Positions 14,975-20,461 of a stretch of DNA of 20,461 bases are shown in pieces (the first letter of the stretch is position 1; every line of letters begins with the position of its first letter). The stretch spans positions 1 through 20,461 of the forward strand of contig CABUPM010000038.1 in assembly GCA_902493345.1 (NCBI GenBank), in the 5' to 3' direction. This stretch comes from an uncultured Eubacteriales bacterium (GTDB taxonomy: Bacteria; Bacillota; Clostridia; Lachnospirales; Bianqueaceae). The translations under genes were made by a program, and so were the position numbers. Below the pieces are notes generated by a model. That model saw only the letters and a program-made list of their open reading frames with translations. It had not been told where the DNA came from and did no database searches.

Positions 14975-15978
14975 TTACTTTTTTTCATCAAGAAGTATAG
15001 CGCCGTCGGCAGGATTGTGGTCGATCGCGCCGACGATGCGGTGCGGACAATATGGCTCCTCCAGGTAGGCGATATCCTTATCCGTAAGCCGGACTGTGAG
15101 TGCGGCTGCGGCGTCATCCAGATATCCGGCCCGTGTGGCTCCGATAATGGGGGAAGCTACACCCTTGGCCCAGTGCCATGCAAGAGCGATTTCGGACATT
15201 TTTACGCCGGATTTCTCGGCCAGCGTATGAACGCGGGCAACGATCTGCATATCCTGTTCTTCCGTACGATCATATTTTCCCATAGCGACTCGGTCTGTAT
15301 GGCTGCAAAGCGTGTCCGTGTTCCAGGTGGGACGAGTCAGATGTCCGGCGGCCAGCGGACTGTACGGCATCAGAGAGACATCCATCTGGCGGCAAATGGG
15401 GATCAGCTCCCGTTCATCTTCGCGGTATAGCAGGTTATAGTGGTTTTCCATGGCCTCAAACCGTGCCCAGCCATGGTCGCGGACAATCAGCTGCAGATTG
15501 TAGAACTGATAACCATACATGGCGGAAGCGCCGAGGGCGCGGACTTTACCGGCTTTTACCAGATCGTTCAGCGCTTCCATGGTCTCCTCCATGGGTGTCG
15601 CGTAATCGAAACGGTGGATGATGTAAAGATCGAGACAATCGGTTCCCAGCCGCTTCAGACTGCCGTCGATCTCGCGGAAGATGGCTTCACGGGAGAGCCT
15701 GCCGGGATTAAAGTAGACTTTGGAAGCGATGACGACTTTGCTTCGGTCAACCTGCTTTTCAGCGCCCGGCCCAGGTACTCTTCGCTGGTTCCGGCAGAGT
15801 AGCCGTTCGCGGTGTCAAAGAAATTGATGCCAAGATCCAAGGCATGCTTTATGACATCGCCCGTAGCGGCTTCATCCAATGTCCAGTCATGCATGGTCCC
15901 GGCCTTGCCGAAGCTCATGCAGCCCAGGCAGATTTTGGAGACTTCGATATCGGTTTTTCCTAGTTTTGTGTATTCCAT
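14975..15978 (-). pseudogene. Aldo/keto reductase, broken by a single-base frameshift
   Basis: The two reading frames together encode one aldo/keto reductase, a cytosolic NADPH-dependent oxidoreductase. The N-terminal part starts at the ATG at 15978 (MEYTKLGKTDIEVSKICLG) and carries the Asp and Tyr of the catalytic tetrad (FFDTANGYSAGTS). The frame changes near 15749-15753. After it the protein continues with VDRSKVVIASK, giving the catalytic Lys, then LYIIHRFD, giving the His, and the C-terminal NADPH-binding region. Adding one G after AGG restores the frame and gives about 334 residues, the normal length. As written, translation stops early. This is either a real recent mutation or a sequence error. 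The start overlaps the end of the preceding lipoprotein gene almost exactly (1-base gap). Confidence 0.9.
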
Positions 15979-15979
15979 C

Positions 15980-16525
15980 TTATTCAGCCCTTTCCAATAC
16001 GGCCGTAAAATCACCATTCATACCGGTCAGAATATCCATTCCGGATTCTACATGTCCCAGCTTGATAAGAGACTCAGAGTAACGAAAATCCTGATAAAAA
16101 ATACATAGGTTTCCCCAGGGAGCATAGAGACATAGGTCTCCGGCTTCCGGATCACAGCCATCCGGTTCGCCTTCCGTAGGCAGTGTCTCTGGCGGATAAG
16201 CGATCTTTTCAGTACCGTTATAATCTGAAAAATTCAGTTCCATGGGGAGCGCTTCATAGAGGGCATCCGCTGTAGGAGTATCATATAGTACGATAATGAT
16301 TGTCTGCGCGGCGATGGTCATTTTGAGTTTCCGTACTGCCGGTTCCGGGTCCAAAACGGATTCAGCCGCGGAAGATTCTGTAGATGGTGTGATTTCTATA
16401 GGCTGTACGGTTTCGGAAGAGTCCGATTGGACTTCACTCTGGGATACATCGGAGGGGACGGAGCAGCCGAATAGTCCGCATAGTACAATCATGCTGAAAT
16501 GCAGGAAAGATATGATTTTTTTCAT
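15980..16525 (-). CDS. Lipoprotein with cyclophilin-like fold domain
   Basis: The 181-residue product has a lipoprotein signal peptide (MKKIISFLHFSMIVLCGLFGC, Cys21) and a Ser/Glu-rich linker to about residue 65. The rest is a domain resembling the cyclophilin-like family PF18050, with KMTIAAQTIIIVLYDTPTAD, PPETLPTEG, LCLYAPWGNLCIFY and DILTGMNGDFTAVLE. These domains are compact beta-barrels and usually lack proline-isomerase activity; their partner is not known. The ATG at 16525 has AAAGGAGACC upstream and overlaps the stop of the preceding membrane gene (ATGA). It is anchored outside the membrane and is encoded with a flavodoxin lipoprotein and a cytochrome b-like protein, suggesting an exported redox assembly. 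Confidence 0.8.
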   Translation of the reverse strand: MKKIISFLHFSMIVLCGLFGCSVPSDVSQSEVQSDSSETVQPIEITPSTESSAAESVLDPEPAVRKLKMTIAAQTIIIVLYDTPTADALYEALPMELNFSDYNGTEKIAYPPETLPTEGEPDGCDPEAGDLCLYAPWGNLCIFYQDFRYSESLIKLGHVESGMDILTGMNGDFTAVLERAE

Positions 16526-17201
16526 AGCTTGGTCTCCTTTTTTCGGATCAATAGTCTGGAACCGTAATGAGTGATAAAGATACACAAGCCCATCAGCGTC
16601 AGGTAGTCCCAATAGAATAACAGTTTGGATTCGCTGTAATCCAAAAACACGAATTCGCTTTTCAAAAACAAATACGAGGCGAAATCACGGCTGATAAATA
16701 CATAGATGCCGTAAGCCGCAATGGCTGCACAGGCAAGGAAAAGCACGGTACCTCCAGCCTTGGAGGGCTTTCGCTTCAGCTGCCTTTTACCATGCCGAGG
16801 ATCATATTCCAATGCAGCCCCAAGTGTATGCTCATCAGGAGAAAGTCCCAGTAAGCGCCCAGAATATGCAGCCGCCGGGCCAGTGTCATTCCGTGTTCAA
16901 TGGATAAAAAGGCAAATACATGGCGGGACATGACGATCCCGCTGTACATGAGCGCCAACATAGCCAGCAGCACTCCGATATCCACGCACAATGTCAAGAC
17001 GCGCAGGGGAGTGTACTTGCCCTGGAAGATCCGCTTGTGCCAACCCAGATTCAGGATATGGTGAAGGATAAACAGTAGAAACATCCCGGCGCCCACCCAT
17101 TCATGCGCGGATTCTCCCCAGAATTGGTATCCCATCAAAAACAGCAGCGCCAGTGTCATCCCGAGATCGGCAGTGAGCTTGACTGCCATTTTCGTTTTCA
17201 T
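16522..17201 (-). pseudogene. DUF4405-like cytochrome b-type membrane protein, split by a -1 frameshift
   Basis: Two frames together resemble one DUF4405 protein. The first (ATG at 17201, 141 residues, stop at 16776) has membrane helices and candidate haem-ligand His residues (H33, H47-H48, H112, H126, H130), ending WNMILGMVKGS. The second continues in the -1 frame with RQLKRKPSKAGG and a further helix pair, then SRDFASYLFLKSEFVFLD and an LLFYWDYLTLMGL segment, the C-terminal half of such proteins. The shift is at an AAAA run (16785-16788): one extra A joins the frames into about 226 residues. Overlapping ATGA junctions with both neighbours are kept. It could be a sequencing error, a decayed gene, or programmed slippage; a CCTCCA/TGGAGG hairpin lies 18 bases downstream, further than usual. 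The role would be electron transfer across the membrane. Confidence 0.75.
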
Positions 17202-17884
17202 GCTTCCGCCGCCTTGTGAATGCAGGAGATCGCGTTCAGACTGCGGGGATACCCGATGTACGGCAGACACTGAGAGACAACCCGCGTCAAAAAGGCGGAA
17301 TCGTTGCCGAGATTCATATTGCCCTTGGCATGCGCAATGAGCTGAGGCTCACAGCCACCCTGCACCATCAAAAAGCAGAAGGTGATCATTTCACGCTGTT
17401 TCAGGTCCAGTCCAGTGCGGGTGTAGTAATCTCCAAAGCAGTTATCCGCCAGCCAGCGGTTGATATGGCTCTTCTTCCAAGCCTCATTCATACCTTCCCC
17501 GAAGATGGCCACTTGTGCCGCAATCCCTTTTTCCAGACGATTTTCCATGGTGGTGGTAGACTGGCTGGGGAGGGGAAGCGCAATTCCCTTTTGCTCCAGG
17601 ACCGTGTTGACTGCGTTCAGAAACGGCAGGACACGGCCATAGCCCAGATAATCCGTGGCCTGATAGACACATTCTTTGGCCATGATCGGTGTTACACCGT
17701 TCTCCAGGGCTTCCGGCAGAAGCTCCTGGTAGGCATCCACGCCGCCGCAGCCGATCAGGGTTGCCAGAATCGCGAGATACCTGGTCGGTGCTGGGAGCTG
17801 CTGTCCTTCTTCATTTACGACTTCATCCAAGGCAAAGTGTTCAAAACGCTCCGCAAATTCAGGGTCTGTTCTTTTCATGTCCAT
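17198..17884 (-). CDS. Carboxymuconolactone decarboxylase/AhpD-like protein, tandem domains
   Basis: The 228-residue cytosolic protein contains two CMD-type helical domains, about residues 10-95 (with RYLAILATLIGCGGVDAYQE) and 125-222 (with LKQREMITFCFLMVQGGCEP). The family includes gamma-carboxymuconolactone decarboxylase and the alkylhydroperoxidase AhpD. A CXXC pair as in AhpD is not evident in either domain, so peroxidase activity is uncertain. AAGGAGG stands 8 bases before the ATG at 17884. The stop overlaps the ATG of the membrane protein gene (ATGA, 17201-17198). Clusters of a CMD protein, flavodoxin, cyclophilin-like protein and aldo/keto reductase recur in Firmicutes, usually without a defined function. 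Confidence 0.85.
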   Translation of the reverse strand: MDMKRTDPEFAERFEHFALDEVVNEEGQQLPAPTRYLAILATLIGCGGVDAYQELLPEALENGVTPIMAKECVYQATDYLGYGRVLPFLNAVNTVLEQKGIALPLPSQSTTTMENRLEKGIAAQVAIFGEGMNEAWKKSHINRWLADNCFGDYYTRTGLDLKQREMITFCFLMVQGGCEPQLIAHAKGNMNLGNDSAFLTRVVSQCLPYIGYPRSLNAISCIHKAAEA

Positions 17885-17897
17885 AGATCTTTCCTCC

Positions 17898-18554
17898 TTA
17901 TTGAATGGTTCCAATGGTTTCGAGCCACTGTGCTACAGCATTGTCCGGATCACTGGAAGCACTGCTGCCAATGTGCAGTCCTTCGGTAACGATCGCGTCC
18001 GGTTCCAGGTTTTTCACTTCATTGACGGTATTGGAGAAGCCGCTGCCGCCGGAGGTGCAAAACAGTGCGATGGTCTTTCCGGACAGGTCATAGGTGTCAA
18101 AGAAAGTATACAGAATCATGGGCATATCGCCCCACCAGTTGGGAAAACCCACATAAACGGTATCGTAATCATCGATATTTTCAATGATATCGGCGATCTC
18201 CGGGCGGGCATCCGCCTGCTGTTCCGCTTTTGCGGCGTCAACCACTGTGTTGTAGTCAGTGCTGTACGGGGTTTGAGGCACGATCTCAAAGATATCGCTT
18301 CCGGTCTGGGACTGAATGGATTCCGCTACCTTGTGGGTGTTGCCGGACCAGGAGAAGTAGACGACCAGAGAGCGATGGACAGGCTCAGGTTCCGATTCGG
18401 ATATCTCGGAGACAGAGTCAGCGGGAACGCTGGATTCCTCTTGTACCGGCTGTGAATCCGGAAGGGATGGGATCGTGGAATCCGCACTGTCTGTGCAGGA
18501 AGTCAGCGCCGCCATAAGGCAGAAGACCGTCAGAAGAGAAAAAAATCGTTTCAT
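17898..18554 (-). CDS. Flavodoxin-domain lipoprotein
   Basis: The 218-residue product has a lipoprotein signal peptide (MKRFFSLLTVFCLMAALTSC, Cys20), a long acidic linker (about 21-60) and a flavodoxin_4-type domain. The FMN phosphate loop is YFSWSGNTHKVAE (about 66-78), and VGFPNWWGDMPMIL is the second flavin-contact loop. It should bind FMN at the outer membrane face and shuttle electrons. AAGGAGGC precedes the ATG at 18554. Its stop is 13 bases before the next ribosome-bound start, and it follows the MerR gene by 13 bases, so it is part of one operon. Its electron donor and acceptor are not known; the cytochrome b-like protein is the obvious candidate. Confidence 0.93.
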   Translation of the reverse strand: MKRFFSLLTVFCLMAALTSCTDSADSTIPSLPDSQPVQEESSVPADSVSEISESEPEPVHRSLVVYFSWSGNTHKVAESIQSQTGSDIFEIVPQTPYSTDYNTVVDAAKAEQQADARPEIADIIENIDDYDTVYVGFPNWWGDMPMILYTFFDTYDLSGKTIALFCTSGGSGFSNTVNEVKNLEPDAIVTEGLHIGSSASSDPDNAVAQWLETIGTIQ

Positions 18555-18567
18555 AGAATAAGCCTCC

Positions 18568-18927
18568 TTATGATTGGCTGCGGCATGCGCGGGAGATTTC
18601 AAATTGCAGATAGTCCAGCAGGTCGAGTTGTTTTTGCTTGCAATGAATTTCCTCAAGCGTGCCGTTTCTCTTTTTTCGGAGCATCGCGATTCTCTCTTCG
18701 GAGGTTTCGTCACCCAACAGGGACAGGCGCATGTAGTATTCTGCCTCGTCCTTGCTGAAGCCGGATTCGTACAGGGTCAGAATCAGACTCAGCCGTTCAA
18801 TATCTGTCTGATCGTACTGCCAATTTCCGGCGGATTTTCCGGATTCTTTGCATAACCCCCGGCCCTCATACTCTCGCAGTATTTTCAGCGGGATGTTATA
18901 GCGTGCGCTTGCCTCATGGATCGTCAT
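18568..18927 (-). CDS. MerR-family transcriptional regulator
   Basis: The 119-residue protein has an N-terminal winged helix-turn-helix (residues 1-70, with YNIPLKILREYEGRGL and YDQTDIERLSLI). A coiled-coil dimerisation segment follows (about 78-108). It lacks the C-terminal metal- or drug-binding Cys clusters of MerR, SoxR or BmrR, so the signal is unknown. The ATG at 18927 has GGAGG about 10 bases upstream. It is the first gene of the redox operon. The dyad at 18949-18987 lies just before it and could serve as its operator. This makes autoregulation and control of the operon likely. Confidence 0.85.
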   Translation of the reverse strand: MTIHEASARYNIPLKILREYEGRGLCKESGKSAGNWQYDQTDIERLSLILTLYESGFSKDEAEYYMRLSLLGDETSEERIAMLRKKRNGTLEEIHCKQKQLDLLDYLQFEISRACRSQS

Positions 18928-18948
18928 GGAAACTATTCCTCCAAAGAT

Positions 18949-18987
18949 AAAATACAGGTGCCCTGTTATAGGGAACACCTGTATTTT
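18949..18987 (-). terminator. Hairpin between LysR and MerR genes (terminator, possible operator)
   Basis: AAAATACAGGTG (18949-18960) pairs with CACCTGTATTTT (18976-18987), and inner CCCT/AGGG pairs extend it. On the minus strand it follows the LysR stop by 29 bases and ends in TATTTTATC, so it can end the GNAT-LysR transcript. It also ends 22 bases before the MerR ATG, so a dual role as operator is possible. Confidence 0.7.
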
Positions 18988-19015
18988 AACGATATGGAGA
19001 ATGAATGTCTAATAC

Positions 19016-19906
19016 TTATTGATTATCACAAGATATGCCTACGATGTATTTCTTGGCAAATTCGATAAAGGCGGAGGTAGTAGAGGAAAATGCCTGCTCC
19101 TTCTTCCAGGCTAAAGCGGTTGAGGATTCTAACTGCGGCACAAAGGGGATAAAACGCAGGCCGTCATAGTGACAGTCCAGACGGATCGCGAGGACAGCGC
19201 CAATGTTGCTCTGTGCCAGCAGTGCCTCATTGTAGAGGAGGTTGCCTCTGGCAATGATATCGGCTTCCGGCAGAGCAGCCCCCAGCCATTTTCCAAGATT
19301 ACTCTCTGCGATGTTGCTGACCGCGGAGATCAGGGGAAGACCCGCAAGGTCCTGTGGCGAGATCTTTTCCTTGGACGCGAGCGGTGAATCCTCACGAACC
19401 AGCGCACCCCATTGTTCTTTGACCGGCATAGAAATAAATCTGTATTTACGGATATCGATAGGCTCTGCCATCAGTCCCATATCCAGAAGACCGCGTTCGA
19501 TGCTGTCCCGGATGTTTTCGGCGTTGCCGCTGAAGATCTCATAGTGGACACGGGGATATTGATTCCGGAATGCCGCGATGCAGTCTGTCAGAATACGGGT
19601 AGACAGAAATTCCCCACTGCCGATGGTGATAGTCCCTTCCAGGCGGTCCTCTTTATATAAAAAATCCCTTTTGGTAGTATCCGCCAGTGTGAGAATCTCC
19701 TGCGCGCGGCGCCGTAAGAGCATCCCGTCCTCGGTCAGGACAATATTGTGGCTGCTGCGGGTAAACAGCTTGACGCCAAGTTCTGCTTCCAGGTCAGCGA
19801 TCTGCCGGGAAAGCGTCGGCTGAGTGACATGCAGCTGTTCGGCGGCTCGTGTAAAGTTCTCTTCTCTGGCGACGGCAAGGAAGTAGTTCAATACTCGAAG
19901 TTCCAT
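19016..19906 (-). CDS. LysR-family transcriptional regulator
   Basis: The 296-residue protein has the LysR helix-turn-helix at residues 1-60 (MELRVLNYFLAVAREENF, then AAEQLHVTQPTLSRQIADLE) and a substrate-binding effector domain from about residue 90. The length is typical. The ATG at 19906 has GGAGGAATCC upstream. The gene follows the acetyltransferase gene by 13 bases and is probably cotranscribed with it. Its target may be the redox operon just downstream, as LysR genes are often found beside CMD/flavodoxin/aldo-keto reductase clusters, but no divergent promoter is present here. The effector is unknown. Confidence 0.95.
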   Translation of the reverse strand: MELRVLNYFLAVAREENFTRAAEQLHVTQPTLSRQIADLEAELGVKLFTRSSHNIVLTEDGMLLRRRAQEILTLADTTKRDFLYKEDRLEGTITIGSGEFLSTRILTDCIAAFRNQYPRVHYEIFSGNAENIRDSIERGLLDMGLMAEPIDIRKYRFISMPVKEQWGALVREDSPLASKEKISPQDLAGLPLISAVSNIAESNLGKWLGAALPEADIIARGNLLYNEALLAQSNIGAVLAIRLDCHYDGLRFIPFVPQLESSTALAWKKEQAFSSTTSAFIEFAKKYIVGISCDNQ

Positions 19907-19919
19907 GGGGATTCCTCCG

Positions 19920-20441
19920 TCACTGGATGTCCAGATTTTTTTCGAAGCAATAAAACGGATAATCACGAACCCGCGCGTCCTTTTCAGGGTAGTAGATCTC
20001 TCCCACCTGATGGAATCCCATCCGGCGGAAAAGGTGCATGGGGCCGGGATTGATCGACAGACAATCGATGTGGAGTGCGAGAAGTCCGCGCTGCCGTGTC
20101 AGCTCCAGGCCGAAACGCAGCAGTTCTTTGGAGATTCCGCGCTGCTGATGCAGGGGGGATACGGCCAGACGATGTGTTGTCAGGGACTCTTCCCGCGGAT
20201 GCGTGAAGGGGACAAAGGAATACTGCGGAACTTCGTGCTGATCCAATGTAATCAGACCGCATAGCTCTCCCTGATGGTAATAGCCGTACAGAGAACCAGC
20301 GCGGGCGTCGGCCAGAGCTTCTTTATAAGAAGGATATCCGGCATTCCAGTTATAAAAGCCATGGGCATTCATATGCTGCGCACACAGATGATAGACTTCG
20401 GCCGCGGCTTCAGCCTCAGAGACGGTGACAGGACGTATCAT
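19920..20441 (-). CDS. GNAT-family N-acetyltransferase
   Basis: The 173-residue cytosolic protein has a GNAT fold. It opens with MIRPVTVSEAEAAAEVYHLC. The acetyl-CoA-binding motif A is in THRLAVSPLHQQRGISKELL (about residues 88-107, with QQRGIS contacting the pyrophosphate). RRMGFHQVGE is the usual C-terminal motif B. The substrate cannot be inferred. GGAGGC at the right edge of the window (about 20448-20453) precedes the ATG at 20441. It lies upstream of the LysR gene on the same strand. Confidence 0.93.
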   Translation of the reverse strand: MIRPVTVSEAEAAAEVYHLCAQHMNAHGFYNWNAGYPSYKEALADARAGSLYGYYHQGELCGLITLDQHEVPQYSFVPFTHPREESLTTHRLAVSPLHQQRGISKELLRFGLELTRQRGLLALHIDCLSINPGPMHLFRRMGFHQVGEIYYPEKDARVRDYPFYCFEKNLDIQ

Positions 20442-20461
20442 AGAGCAGCCTCCGGGAGGAT

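Noticed and set aside
16751..16788. Programmed -1 frameshifting signal in the DUF4405-like gene (AAAA run plus CCTCCA/TGGAGG hairpin)
   Set aside because: The hairpin is 18 bases from the slip site, longer than usual, and no heptamer slip sequence is present; error or decay is simpler.
1..20461. CRISPR array, tRNA, rRNA, phage or defence genes
   Set aside because: No regularly spaced repeats, cloverleaf-like sequences or matching domains were found on either strand.

Overview
This window reads as a chromosomal segment of a Gram-positive Firmicute, most likely a gut Clostridia (Lachnospiraceae or Oscillospiraceae type). The evidence is the rpmI-rplT pair, strong AAGGAGG ribosome sites before most genes, consensus sigma-A promoters, lipoprotein signal peptides with a Cys lipobox, and LplA/LplB/YtcP-type sugar ABC genes without their own ATPase. 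The species cannot be fixed from the sequence alone.

Layout. 1-540: end of rpmI, then rplT and its terminator. 561-2239: acyl-ACP thioesterase and a PfkB-family sugar kinase, translationally coupled, with a hairpin terminator. 2240-2777: gene-free; it holds degenerate repeats and the 3' end of an IS3-type transposase gene (relic). 2778-3464: a TetR-family regulator with a clear promoter/operator. 3476-4896: a cytoplasmic GH28 (polygalacturonase family) enzyme with a consensus promoter, divergent from a CitB-like response regulator (5014) followed by a RdgB/HAM1 nucleotide pyrophosphatase (5714). 6442-10345: a CUT1-type ABC importer (lipoprotein binding protein and two permeases) with a cre/LacI-like site, an internal hairpin after the binding-protein gene and a bidirectional terminator.

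10344-14890 (minus strand): a four-gene operon of an FAD-dependent oxidoreductase, a GT-C membrane glycosyltransferase, a probable alpha/alpha-toroid protein of unknown function and a small membrane zinc-ribbon protein; a cell-envelope glycan or lipid role is inferred. 14928-18987 (minus strand): a MerR-led redox operon of a flavodoxin lipoprotein, a CMD/AhpD-like protein, a DUF4405-like cytochrome b-type membrane protein, a cyclophilin-like lipoprotein and an aldo/keto reductase. Two of these genes, DUF4405 and the aldo/keto reductase, are each broken by a single-base frameshift. 19016-20461 (minus strand): a GNAT acetyltransferase and a LysR regulator.

No CRISPR array, tRNA, rRNA, phage, toxin-antitoxin or recognisable defence system was seen. 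The GH28 enzyme, importer and sugar kinase fit uptake and intracellular breakdown of pectin-type oligosaccharides, but the substrate is an inference. The least-described parts are the redox operon with its two frameshifts, the FAD/GT-C/toroid operon, and a response regulator whose phospho-acceptor Asp is replaced by Glu.
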